From: Natronospirillum operosum
GTDB lineage: Bacteria; Pseudomonadota; Gammaproteobacteria; Pseudomonadales; Natronospirillaceae
NCBI RefSeq assembly: GCF_004768465.1
Contig: NZ_SRMF01000003.1
Location: 248,001-312,000 of the forward strand
Direction: 5' to 3'
Length of the DNA: 64,000 nt
A program made the translations under genes and the position numbers. Below the pieces are notes generated by a model. The model was not told the DNA's origin. It saw only the letters and a program-made list of their open reading frames with translations, and searched no databases. How positions within the stretch are numbered: position 1 is the stretch's first letter; the number at the start of each line of letters is the position of its first letter. This document shows, piece after piece, positions 55,933 through 64,000 of this stretch.

Positions 55933-58900
55933 TCAGGCTTCCATGGCTGCGGCTTCACGCTCGCGTCTGCGTTCACCCGGGAACAGGGTGTAGTAGAACA
56001 CCGGCGCTGCCACCAGAGTCAGGATGGAGGCAAACATCAGCCCCGCCATGATGGTAACGGACATGGAGGCAAAGAACGGATCCCACAGTAGCGGTATCAT
56101 GCCCAGCGCCGTGGTGGTGGCGGCCAGCAGCACAGGTCGCACACGACTGATGGAAGCATGGATGATGGCCGGCGTTATGGTATCTCCGGCCGCCCGTTTC
56201 AGGTCGATCTCTTCCACCAGCACGATGCCGTTCTTGATCAGCATGCCCGACAGACTGAGCAAGCCAAGCAGGGCGGTGAAGGTGAACGGTAGTCCGGTGC
56301 CCAGTAACCCCAGCGCAGCACCATTGACGGCCATGGGCACCAGCAGCCAGATGACGAGCGGCTGGCGCAGGCTGCCGAACAGCAGAATCGAGATCAGTAC
56401 CATGGCCACAATGCTGATCGGCAGGCGTACAGCCAAGGCTTCGTTGGCCATTTGCTGGGCTTCGTACTCGCCGCCCCAATCCATGCTGTAACCCGGAGGC
56501 AGTTCGACGGCTTCGATCTGGCGCCGTACCTGACTGAATGCATCTGCCGCCGTAACGCCGCTGACTGCATTGGCCTGCACCGACAGTGTGGGCTGGCGGT
56601 CACGGTGATGAATCAGGGAATCACGCGGGTTCAGCGTAAAGCCGTCGAGCACCTGTGACAGCGCCAGATAATCATTGGCGGCTTCGGAATAAACCCGCTG
56701 ATCCATCAGGTGGCCGGGCTGGGCCCGGGAGTCTTCGGGCGCCCGCACGATGATGGGAATCAGTCGATCACCCTCGCGCACCTCGCCGGCACGAATGCCG
56801 TCGGTGGCCATTTTCAGTGCCTGAGCGGTATCTTCCCGGGAAATGCCTGCAGCCTGCGCCCGTTCCTGAGCATAGTTGGGCACCACGGTCAGTTCCCGTT
56901 CGTGCCAGTCGGTGCGCACGGCCTGCAGGATGTCGGGACGGCTGGCCATCACGGCGCCAATCTCGTCACCGATCTGGCGCAGCACATCGGCATTCTTGCC
57001 GCTGATGCGCGCCTCCACATCGGCACCGGCCGGCGGGCCGAAGACGATACGCTGGGTACGCATGCGTGCCTGCGGCAGTGCTTCGGCGGCGACATCATTC
57101 AGCGCCTGCATCAGCCGGGGGATGGCATTCAGGGACTCGGTTTCGACGATCAACTGGGCATAGGACGGGTCCTGCTGCTCCGGCTGATAGGTCAGCAGGA
57201 AGCGTGACGCGCCCTGACCGACCGTGGTGGTCACGCGGGCCACTTCATCCTGTTCCAGCAGCCACTCTTCCAGTACCCGCACCTGATCGGAGGTTTCGGT
57301 AATGGCCGTGCCCTGCTGGAACTTCACATTGGCATAGAAGATCGGCGTGTTGGAGTTCGGGAAGAACTGCTGACTGACCAGCGAGAAGGCGAAGTAGCAG
57401 GCTGCGGTGACGCCGACCAGAGTCACAATGACCAGCCAGCGCAGCTTCAGGGCACCGCCGAGGAACTTGCCGTAGACCCGGAAAATCCAGCGGTCATAGG
57501 GGTCATCGGAGCCGTCGATGGCGCCGCGCTTGAACAGTTTCGACGCCAGCAGCGGAGCCACGGTGACGGCGAAGATCCAGGACAGAACCAGGGAAATCGC
57601 AATAACGGCAAACAGCGAGAACATGAACTCGCCGGTGGAGTCCTGACTCAGCCCGATGCCGGAGAACGCCATGATGCCGATGACCGTTGCGCCCAGCAGC
57701 GGTAGCTGCAGGCGGCGCCCGGCGCGCCGGGCGGCATCCCGGGCAGACAGGCCGCGCCGCATGTCCACCTGCATGGATTCGGCAATCACGATGGCGTTGT
57801 CGACCAGCATGCCCATGGCGATGATCAGGGCACCCAGGGAAATGCGCTCGATCTCGATTTCCCAGATCCACATGAAAAAGAAGGTGGCGATCACGTTCAG
57901 GCCCAGCGACACACCGACCACAGTCGCGGCCCGCCAGCCCATGAACAGGGCCAGCACGGCGATCACTATGGTCACCGACAGCGCCAGCGACTGCAGGAAA
58001 GACACATTGGTCTCATTGACCACATGATGCTGCTCGTAGATGGGCTCCAGCGTAACCCCGACCGGCAACAGGTGGTCGATGGCCTCCAGATGGCGCTCCA
58101 CAGCGCGGCCGACATCCACGATATTGCGATCCGACAGCCCGGCAATGCCAATGGTGAAGGCATCGGTGCCATTCAGCCGGATAATCTGCTGTGGCTGGTC
58201 ATTGCGTGTCCGCTCGACGGAGGCGAAATCCAGCAGGTTGAGCAACTGACCATTGAAACCGATGGTCAGTCCTTCCACCGCGCGCACGGAGTCCTCCTGG
58301 GACGGAGATTCAAGCTGGGTGCGCATGCCCTGATTGATCGCCTGGCCGGAGTCCGACAGCGTGTCGCTGTTGGCAATGGCGCCCAGAATGGCATTGGGCG
58401 GAACGGCCAGATTGGAAGTCTGCTGCGGCGACGGGTAGACGTAGATTGCCTCTTCCGGCAGTCCCATGACCTCGACATCGGCAACGCCGTTTACCGTGAG
58501 GAGCTCGCGGCGCAGATAGTTGGCGATGTCATGCTGTTCGGCATCGCTGAACCCCTGGGCGCGTACCGCGTAGTAGAGGCCGTAGACATCGCCGAAGGAG
58601 TCATTCACGAAGGGCTCCTGCACCCCCGGTGGCAGGTTCTTGGCCGCATCGGCCACATTGTTGCGCAGCTCGGTCCACAACTGGGGCACGTCGGCCGGGC
58701 GCACGGCCATATCGAGTTCCACCGAGATGATGGACAGGCCGGGCTGATTGCGTGAGCTGATCCAGTCTACCTCGCCGATGCGCTGAATGGCCGACTCCAG
58801 TGGCTCACTGACTTCGGTGGCCACCTCGGCCGCCGTGGCACCGGGGTAGGCGGTGGTGATGATGGCCTGCTTGATGGTGAAGGACGGATCTTCCAGACGG

Positions 58901-59001
58901 CCGACGGAGTTGAAGCCGATCAGACCGCCGATCAGGCTGGACACCACCAGCAGCCAGACATAGAGGGGCTTGTCGATAGCCCATTGCGTTACCTTGAACA
59001 T
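55933..59001 (-). CDS. RND-family efflux permease (AcrB/HAE1-like)
   Basis: A 1022-residue inner-membrane proton-driven pump. The layout is TM1, a large periplasmic loop, TM2-7, a second loop, and TM8-12. TM4 contains MGMLVDNAIVIAES: the first of the paired Asp residues in AcrB is kept, the second is Asn, as in several RND subgroups. It starts 1 base after the adaptor gene's stop, so both are co-expressed. Drug or metabolite export is likely; no outer-membrane channel gene is adjacent. Confidence 0.93.
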   Translation of the reverse strand: MFKVTQWAIDKPLYVWLLVVSSLIGGLIGFNSVGRLEDPSFTIKQAIITTAYPGATAAEVATEVSEPLESAIQRIGEVDWISSRNQPGLSIISVELDMAVRPADVPQLWTELRNNVADAAKNLPPGVQEPFVNDSFGDVYGLYYAVRAQGFSDAEQHDIANYLRRELLTVNGVADVEVMGLPEEAIYVYPSPQQTSNLAVPPNAILGAIANSDTLSDSGQAINQGMRTQLESPSQEDSVRAVEGLTIGFNGQLLNLLDFASVERTRNDQPQQIIRLNGTDAFTIGIAGLSDRNIVDVGRAVERHLEAIDHLLPVGVTLEPIYEQHHVVNETNVSFLQSLALSVTIVIAVLALFMGWRAATVVGVSLGLNVIATFFFMWIWEIEIERISLGALIIAMGMLVDNAIVIAESMQVDMRRGLSARDAARRAGRRLQLPLLGATVIGIMAFSGIGLSQDSTGEFMFSLFAVIAISLVLSWIFAVTVAPLLASKLFKRGAIDGSDDPYDRWIFRVYGKFLGGALKLRWLVIVTLVGVTAACYFAFSLVSQQFFPNSNTPIFYANVKFQQGTAITETSDQVRVLEEWLLEQDEVARVTTTVGQGASRFLLTYQPEQQDPSYAQLIVETESLNAIPRLMQALNDVAAEALPQARMRTQRIVFGPPAGADVEARISGKNADVLRQIGDEIGAVMASRPDILQAVRTDWHERELTVVPNYAQERAQAAGISREDTAQALKMATDGIRAGEVREGDRLIPIIVRAPEDSRAQPGHLMDQRVYSEAANDYLALSQVLDGFTLNPRDSLIHHRDRQPTLSVQANAVSGVTAADAFSQVRRQIEAVELPPGYSMDWGGEYEAQQMANEALAVRLPISIVAMVLISILLFGSLRQPLVIWLLVPMAVNGAALGLLGTGLPFTFTALLGLLSLSGMLIKNGIVLVEEIDLKRAAGDTITPAIIHASISRVRPVLLAATTTALGMIPLLWDPFFASMSVTIMAGLMFASILTLVAAPVFYYTLFPGERRREREAAAMEA

Positions 59002-59002
59002 T

Positions 59003-60112
59003 TCAGTTCAGCCCCCGGAAACCGGTGAAACGACGTACGGCCTGGCCGTCACTGAGCAGGTGGACGCCGGTGGCCACTATCTCGTCACCCGGGTTCAGGC
59101 CGGAGGTGACGCGAATGGTAGTGCCATCCGGGGTGTCGATGGTGACCGGGCGTCGAACCACTTCGCCGGTGTCCGGGCCGGTCGATGTATAGACCATGAC
59201 ATGGGGGCTGCGGTCAGACGCAATGTGTACTGCCGTTGCCGGCACCACGAAGCCGTTTGCCTGCGGTGCCGGCAGGCGCGCCACCACAGTGGCGGAAGCG
59301 CCAGGCAGCAGGTTGCGCTGCACCGGCTCGGTCAGGGCCAGAGTCACCACATAGGACTGTCCGATGCGGCCCGCCTCGGCAATGAACTCGCGCAGCTCCA
59401 GGCCATACAGCGGGCCACCCTGGGTCAGTTGCAGATTGAACAGAAGGTTGGCCGGGTCGCCGATTTCCGCCAGCAGACGTTCCGGCACATCGATGCGGAC
59501 CCGAATTTCCGACATGTCATGCAGGCGCAGCACCGGCTGACCGGCGGAGACAGTCGTCCGGTTGGCCACCATGCGCTCGGCTACCAGACCTTCGAACGGG
59601 GCCTCCAGAGTGGCGTCATCCAGCGCTGCCCGGGCTTCTTCCAGCTGTACCTCGGCCTGATCGCGTGCGGTCTGAGAATCTTCCAGCTGCGCCTGGGTGA
59701 TGGCGTTGCGTTCGATCAGTTGCTGGTTGCGTACGACGCTGCGTTCGGCCTGCTCCAGCGACAGCTCGGCCTGGCGCACATTGCGCTCCAGCGGTGCCAG
59801 GTTCAGCCGGGCCAGCAGGTCGCCGGTGCTGACAAAGGAGCCCTCAACGGTGGGGAATTCGACTATCTGGCCGCCAACCTGAAAAGCCAGATCCACGGTC
59901 TCCCGCGCCGCAATGCGGCCGTAGAACCGACGCTCTGCGCCGACATCCGCAGGCTGGACCGTATGCAGCCGCACCGGCTTGAGATCGGTGTCGTTGGTGG
60001 TTGACTGCGCCTGGGCAGGCATGGTCAGGCCCAGCAAAGAGAGTAGCACCAGCAGGGTGCCGAGGATTGGCGCTGCAGCGTGCAGGCGCCGAGGCTGTTC
60101 AGGTAGTCGCAT
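59003..60112 (-). CDS. RND efflux periplasmic adaptor (membrane fusion protein)
   Basis: A 369-residue adaptor with signal peptide (residues 1-36, ending PAQAQ). DLAFQVGGQIVEFPTVEGSFVSTGDLLARL is the first half-lipoyl part, a coiled-coil hairpin (NVRQAELSLEQAERS...) follows, then APFEGLVAERMVANRTTVSAGQPVLRL is the second half, and a beta-barrel ends the protein. It links the RND permease to an outer-membrane channel. Confidence 0.93.
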   Translation of the reverse strand: MRLPEQPRRLHAAAPILGTLLVLLSLLGLTMPAQAQSTTNDTDLKPVRLHTVQPADVGAERRFYGRIAARETVDLAFQVGGQIVEFPTVEGSFVSTGDLLARLNLAPLERNVRQAELSLEQAERSVVRNQQLIERNAITQAQLEDSQTARDQAEVQLEEARAALDDATLEAPFEGLVAERMVANRTTVSAGQPVLRLHDMSEIRVRIDVPERLLAEIGDPANLLFNLQLTQGGPLYGLELREFIAEAGRIGQSYVVTLALTEPVQRNLLPGASATVVARLPAPQANGFVVPATAVHIASDRSPHVMVYTSTGPDTGEVVRRPVTIDTPDGTTIRVTSGLNPGDEIVATGVHLLSDGQAVRRFTGFRGLN

Positions 60113-60249
60113 GAGCGTAATCCCTTGTCAGGAGTCAGTGACAGTTTTGAGTGTTTCGGATACTACGTTTACACCGTTAATATTGATAGTGACATTCGTA
60201 ATGAAATTACAGGCGCGCGCCCGGCTTACAGAATCGCTACAATGCTGCC

Positions 60250-60846
60250 ATGGAAACTCTAGCCGCTGCCATCACCCTGTTCCTGATCATGGACCCGCTG
60301 GGGAACATCCCCATCTTTCTGTCCATTCTGTCAAAAGTCAGCCCGCGCCGACGCTATTGGATACTGGCCCGCGAACTGGTGATCGCGCTCGGCATCATGC
60401 TGCTGTTTCTGTTTGCCGGTTCAACCATGCTGGGGGTGCTGAGCCTGTCGCAGGAAGCGGTTGCCATTGGTGGCGGGCTGGTGCTGATGATCGTCGCCAT
60501 CCGCATGATCTTTCCGTCGCGCGGCGGGGTCATGGGTGACGATGATGACAGCGAACCGCTGATTGTGCCGCTGGCGGTGCCCCTGATCGCCGGCCCCTCT
60601 CTGCTCGCCACCCTGGTGCTGCTGGCTGACACCGGTCCCGACCGCACCGCCGACTGGCTGATTGCCGTCGGCCTGGCCTGGGTTGCCAGCGCGGCCATTC
60701 TGATGTCCTGCAACCTCTGGTTCCGCCTGCTCGGTCAGCGCGGCCTGAAGGCCGTGGAACGCCTGATGGGCATGATACTGGTCACCATCTCGGTACAGAT
60801 GCTGCTGAACGGCATAGGCAGCTATGTGCAAACGCTACAAATGTGA
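60250..60846 (+). CDS. marC: MarC-family integral membrane protein
   Basis: A 198-residue inner-membrane protein with six hydrophobic segments. FLIMDPLGNIPIFLSIL and VPLAVPLIAGPSLLATLVLLAD are the family's two conserved loops. The family's function is uncertain; early links to multiple-antibiotic resistance were not upheld. It is divergent from the RND operon by 137 bases. Confidence 0.92.
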   Translation: METLAAAITLFLIMDPLGNIPIFLSILSKVSPRRRYWILARELVIALGIMLLFLFAGSTMLGVLSLSQEAVAIGGGLVLMIVAIRMIFPSRGGVMGDDDDSEPLIVPLAVPLIAGPSLLATLVLLADTGPDRTADWLIAVGLAWVASAAILMSCNLWFRLLGQRGLKAVERLMGMILVTISVQMLLNGIGSYVQTLQM

Positions 60847-60906
60847 ACTGCCGATGTAGCCCTTTGTACAGGCCGTCAACACTCCCTCCGATCTTTATAT
60901 AAAAAG

Positions 60907-60922
60907 CGTGACGCGCGTCACG
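60907..60922. promoter_or_regulatory. 16-bp perfect palindrome after marC
   Basis: CGTGACGCGCGTCACG lies 61 bases after the marC stop, with A residues before and TTTT after. It could be the marC terminator (CGTGAC stem, GCGC loop) or a protein-binding site for the following lipoprotein gene 155 bases away. Confidence 0.4.
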
Positions 60923-61077
60923 TTTTACCTGCAGAAAACAGAACCGTTTCGACACAAAGCAGAAGTAATATTACGCCGTGGCCAGAGGGCTGGTACTTGC
61001 GGCATGCACGCACTGTGGCGGCGCCAACCACGACCCAAAAAATTGATACCTCAATGATATATCAAGGAAGTTCAGCT

Positions 61078-61608
61078 ATGAAAATGCACATCTTGTTAGG
61101 GCTGTCATTTGTGTTGCTGCTGTCGGGCTGTAATGTTGAAAGCAGTTCAGGAAATAGCGGATCAAAGGGTTTGGCAGATCAGGTGGAGACGAATGTTGCC
61201 GCCAGTGCCAACGGTGCTGTTGCCACTTCAGCGTATAATCCGGATGACGCCATGAAACTGATTGATGAAGACGACACCACGTGGTGGGCCAGCAATCCGG
61301 GCGAACCGATTATCGTGGAGTTTGCTGAAGTAGAGGATATTGTCAGCCTCAAGCTGACTCGCACCGAATCGTCAGCTCCGACAGGTACCAATCCGGCTAT
61401 TCTGATTGAACTGTCGGAAGACGGCATAACGTATGCCAAATCCAATGTGTCGATTGTTATTGGCGGTGTTGCATGTAGCTCAATGAGTACAAGTAGCACT
61501 TCGATGTCATGCACCTTGGCGGAAGCTCGTGCCACAAAATTCGTTCGTATCACCAGCAGCAACAATTCATACGAGCTTCGTGAGCTTGAAGTCATTGCAA
61601 TGAGGTAA
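61078..61608 (+). CDS. small lipoprotein with an F5/8-type C (discoidin-like) fold
   Basis: A 176-residue lipoprotein with signal ending LLLSGC (Cys near residue 18) and a Ser/Gly-rich linker. The rest resembles a carbohydrate-binding discoidin domain: NVAASANGAVATSAYNPDDAMKLIDEDDTTWWASNP matches the usual A-S-S...A..aiDGd..T.W.S pattern, and the end FVRITSSNNSYELRELEV matches the final strand. AAGGAAG supports ATG 61078. It may bind glycans at the cell surface. GC is lower than in the flanks. Confidence 0.7.
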   Translation: MKMHILLGLSFVLLLSGCNVESSSGNSGSKGLADQVETNVAASANGAVATSAYNPDDAMKLIDEDDTTWWASNPGEPIIVEFAEVEDIVSLKLTRTESSAPTGTNPAILIELSEDGITYAKSNVSIVIGGVACSSMSTSSTSMSCTLAEARATKFVRITSSNNSYELRELEVIAMR

Positions 61609-61647
61609 TACCGGGCTCTTTGATTGCTGCGCAATCTCCTGCCTTGC

Positions 61648-61684
61648 AAAGGCCAGCCTTACAAACGGCTGGCCTTTCTTTTTG
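61648..61684. terminator. rho-independent terminator between convergent genes
   Basis: AAAGGCCAGCC-8 bases-GGCTGGCCTTT, then C and T-rich tail. It follows the discoidin-like gene and precedes the end of the minus-strand gene, with an A run on the other side, so it can work both ways. Confidence 0.85.
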
Positions 61685-61705
61685 GGGCATCTCATGCGCC
61701 GGGGG

Positions 61706-63238
61706 TTATACCAGGTTGCGGCGGGTAGGGGCGGTGAGCAACAGGCTGTCCAGCAGGGCCAGTTGTTGGTTGCGGTAGAGTTCCTGTTGCGTCTGTTCCG
61801 TAAGATCAAGCAGCCTGGCCCGAGCATCTTCCTTGACCACGGTGCGGCTGATGTCATTCAGTCGATACTCCGTCATCTGATGATGATACTGGTTTTCCTC
61901 TGTGTGGATGGCACTCACCCAGCGCCCCATCTCATAGCGTTGCTGAGTACGGCGAGTGCTTTGTTCGTTGATTTCAATGTACTGATAGGTCTGGGTTTCA
62001 AAATCAACGTCTTCCAGGAACGACAGCGGACGATAATAGCTGGCAGACAGGCTGTAGTGTTGCTCCTGGTCTATGGAGAGTTCAATGGGCGGCCGGCCGC
62101 TGACCCGGCTTGTCTGACCGAGCTCCAGAGTGAAGCCCGCGCGCTCCATGAATTTTTCGGAATGCGTGTTGGGCTGCGTGTATTTGCTGGTGAACGTCGC
62201 ACTGAAGTCCTGCATACCGGTCAGCAGGGTATTGTCCGGCAATTTTTCCTGCGCAATGGTCGCATTGCGTGACTCGGTATCGTTGAGTTGGTGCAGCGTC
62301 GCAAAGGAATCAGCCATGAAGTCTGCCAGCGCCTTGTCGCCGTCGGATTTCTTCACACTGTCGCGAATCAGCTCAAGGTAGTGCGCAAGGGACTGCGCCT
62401 TGGCTTCGGCGCCGGTCAGGGTGTTGCCGGTAAGGTCGAGCGAGAGGTCAACCTTGTTGCCGTTCCAGTTGATGGAGAGCGTGCGTTCTTCCGGCGTGTT
62501 GTTCAGTGTCAGCGCATAGTGGTCGGTGCCGCTTCTGAAATCCAGCTTCAGCTTCTCGAACAGGTCGCTATCGAAGCCCTCGAGCCCATCGAGTGTCAGC
62601 TTCCCTGTTTTCATGAACTCCTGGGCCAGGCGTTCCATCAGTTCGGACATTTCACCCAGAGCTTCGCGCTCGGCGTCGCTCAGGTTGCCGTTGATGCTGA
62701 CTTTGGCGGCCAGGCTGTTGGCACTGAAAAACCCGGGTTCCAGCTTGTGGGACAGTTCAATACGAACCGAGGTGCCGCTGCGCGTGGTTAGCGAGAAACC
62801 CAGTGTCTGCAAGGTCGTGCTGCCTCTGGCAGAGCCGATGCCGCCGACCCAGTGCTCCAGATCCCTGTCGGCATTCGGGAGCGAACCAAACCGGGCCAGA
62901 CTCTGTTCAAAGGAATCTGAGCCGGAGGCGATGCGGTCAAACAGCATGCCGGTCAGGCGTTGCAGCGGGTTGGACCCGGCGCGTTGTCTTCCACTGAGGT
63001 TGGACTGCATCTGTTCGCTGATGGCATCGGGCGTCCAACTGGCCGGTTGACTGGGCAGGGGCGCTGGCCGTGCATAGGCTGAGGTGCTTCTCGCCTCACC
63101 TTGCAGGGTCACCTGAACGCCGGGCGCATCCTGAAGCGCGGGCATCTGGTTGCTCGATTGCGGTGCCGATGATTTGCTGTAGGTCGGCTGCTGTTGCAGC
63201 GCCATACCCGTGGTCAATCCCTGGGGAACAGTTGGCAT
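61706..63238 (-). CDS. conserved-looking protein of unknown function, 510 residues
   Basis: I do not recognise this protein. It has no signal peptide or TM segment. The first ~110 residues are low-complexity (Gln, Ser, Pro, Ala), then there are mixed helical and beta regions with many Glu/Lys/Leu (DGLEGFDSDLFEKLKLDF, EERTLSINWNGNKVDLSLDL). The disordered Gln/Ser-rich start and alternating pattern recall flagellar hook-length or other surface-apparatus proteins, but this is weak. Start M at 63238 (MPTVPQGL) is more natural than 63271. Single gene with its own terminator. Confidence 0.6.
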   Translation of the reverse strand: MPTVPQGLTTGMALQQQPTYSKSSAPQSSNQMPALQDAPGVQVTLQGEARSTSAYARPAPLPSQPASWTPDAISEQMQSNLSGRQRAGSNPLQRLTGMLFDRIASGSDSFEQSLARFGSLPNADRDLEHWVGGIGSARGSTTLQTLGFSLTTRSGTSVRIELSHKLEPGFFSANSLAAKVSINGNLSDAEREALGEMSELMERLAQEFMKTGKLTLDGLEGFDSDLFEKLKLDFRSGTDHYALTLNNTPEERTLSINWNGNKVDLSLDLTGNTLTGAEAKAQSLAHYLELIRDSVKKSDGDKALADFMADSFATLHQLNDTESRNATIAQEKLPDNTLLTGMQDFSATFTSKYTQPNTHSEKFMERAGFTLELGQTSRVSGRPPIELSIDQEQHYSLSASYYRPLSFLEDVDFETQTYQYIEINEQSTRRTQQRYEMGRWVSAIHTEENQYHHQMTEYRLNDISRTVVKEDARARLLDLTEQTQQELYRNQQLALLDSLLLTAPTRRNLV

Positions 63239-63382
63239 GATGGGTGCCTTTAGAGTGGTCCTTGTCAGCACTGTAACGGCAGCGGATGTGAGATCTTTAG
63301 CGCAGAAGACACACCTGATGCAGACGGCCTGTCTCCTGGCCGAATTTCCGGTAGTATCCGAAGAGATTTGAGGTACCGCTTC

Positions 63383-63407
63383 GCAGTCTGCAGGAAACAG
63401 ACTGCGG
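63383..63407. other. hairpin in the leader of the AraC-type gene
   Basis: CGCAGTCTG-CAGGAAA-CAGACTGCG is a perfect 9-bp stem, 49 bases before the AraC-type ATG. It may be a protein-binding inverted repeat or an RNA hairpin; no T run follows. Confidence 0.35.
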
Positions 63408-63455
63408 TGGTTGCCGATGTACGGAAAACCCTTGTTCAGGGCAGATTGAAAAACA

Positions 63456-64000
63456 ATGGCTTATATCAGTTTCTCCACCGCTGATTACAGTGAGAGAGAT
63501 CGGCTGGACATCGCACGGGACACCTATGGTGCCGTCGCCAAGGTCGACATAGAGCCTCGAGAGGGGCGGCCCGTTCAGACCAGAGGGCAATTTCAGGTTC
63601 TGCCTGGCGTTGCGGTCGCCCTGATCGAAAGCTCTGCCATAGAGGCCAGGCGCAACGCCGCGCTCGCGGCCGATGGCCCGGACGACCTGACACTGCTGGT
63701 CAATCCTTCCGCCCGGGGCGGCTGGATATCACAGCGCAGTCAAGGCAGTGATATTGCCTGCGGCCTCGGAGAAGGCTGCCTGCTGAGCGCAGGTCAGCCC
63801 GGCAATATCCGGTTCTTTGGCCGGTCGTCGCACTTTCTCTGTATCGCCTATACCCGAGAGAGCCTGGTGCCGTCGCTGGCCAGTCTCGGCCGGGTCATGG
63901 GTCAGCCGATCTCATCTGGCGCTCCCCTCAGGTTGCTTACCGACTATGCCTGTTCATTGATACGCGAAGGTGAGGGCCTTTCCCCCGCCTCAGCCATGGA
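63456..64000 (+). CDS. AraC-family transcriptional regulator, N-terminal part (runs off the window)
   Basis: An open frame of 181 codons that reaches the end of the window without a stop. It begins MAYISFSTADYSERDRLDIARDTYG and continues KVDIEPREGRPVQTRGQFQVLPGVAVALIESS. This is the pattern of the AraC-binding-like sensor domain, typically followed by a C-terminal double HTH, which would lie beyond 64000. The later NPSARGGWISQRSQGSDIACG and GQPGNIRFFG stretches fit the same cupin-like domain. The ribosome site is weak. Family call is good, full length unknown. Confidence 0.75.
   Translation, partial: MAYISFSTADYSERDRLDIARDTYGAVAKVDIEPREGRPVQTRGQFQVLPGVAVALIESSAIEARRNAALAADGPDDLTLLVNPSARGGWISQRSQGSDIACGLGEGCLLSAGQPGNIRFFGRSSHFLCIAYTRESLVPSLASLGRVMGQPISSGAPLRLLTDYACSLIREGEGLSPASAM

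Noticed and set aside
57780-57830. Missing second Asp in TM4 of the RND pump as a sign of inactivation
   Set aside because: The VDNA variant is found in other RND subgroups, so it is not evidence of loss of function.
1-64000. tRNA or rRNA genes, CRISPR arrays, prophage or integrase genes
   Set aside because: None was recognised on either strand; repeats found are single hairpins or operator pairs.

Overview
The window is about 60% GC, densely packed DNA from a Gram-negative heterotroph, most likely a marine or halophilic gammaproteobacterium. The evidence for this is NAD-malic enzyme, MarC, an RND pump, a chemoreceptor, two GGDEF/EAL proteins and many TRAP, TTT and ABC uptake systems; the exact taxon cannot be read from the sequence. 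No tRNA, rRNA, CRISPR array or intact insertion sequence was seen.

1-8318: a GntR regulator, then a minus-strand operon dctP-dctQ-dctM-quiC-shikimate dehydrogenase (TRAP uptake of a shikimate- or quinate-like acid, then conversion through 3-dehydroshikimate to protocatechuate). Divergent from it lie a TetR regulator and an AEC carrier. 8319-16772: a minus-strand operon tetR - TAXI solute receptor - fused TRAP permease - ligK - galD - ligI - oxidoreductase - ligJ. It encodes the lower 2-pyrone-4,6-dicarboxylate (PDC)/4-oxalomesaconate pathway to pyruvate and oxaloacetate. Its distal end is damaged: the oxidoreductase has an in-frame TAG, and the last gene is cut after about 46 codons and joined to a 135-bp piece of a lacI gene.

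16976-28867: a lower-GC block that reads as a complete L-galactose route. A CUT2 ABC importer and a mutarotase feed a plant-type L-galactose dehydrogenase, a lactonase, an LgoD-like L-galactonate dehydrogenase, a tagaturonate-reductase-like enzyme, altronate dehydratase, KDG kinase and KDPG aldolase. It is controlled by a GntR protein with two winged-helix regions; a shared 17-bp site lies in both operon promoters. 28907-36150: a LacI regulator with two matching palindromic operators in front of an isomerase/epimerase, a Gfo/Idh/MocA dehydrogenase and a second CUT2 ABC importer (substrate unknown, perhaps a glycoside oxidised at C3).

36185-64000: a MalY/PatB C-S lyase, a tctBAC tricarboxylate transporter, a chemoreceptor, an AstE-like deacylase, malic enzyme, two cyclic-di-GMP enzymes, ilvD, a lipoprotein, an unassigned membrane protein, an RND efflux pair, marC, a discoidin-like lipoprotein, a 510-residue unknown, and the first 181 codons of an AraC-family regulator that runs off the window.
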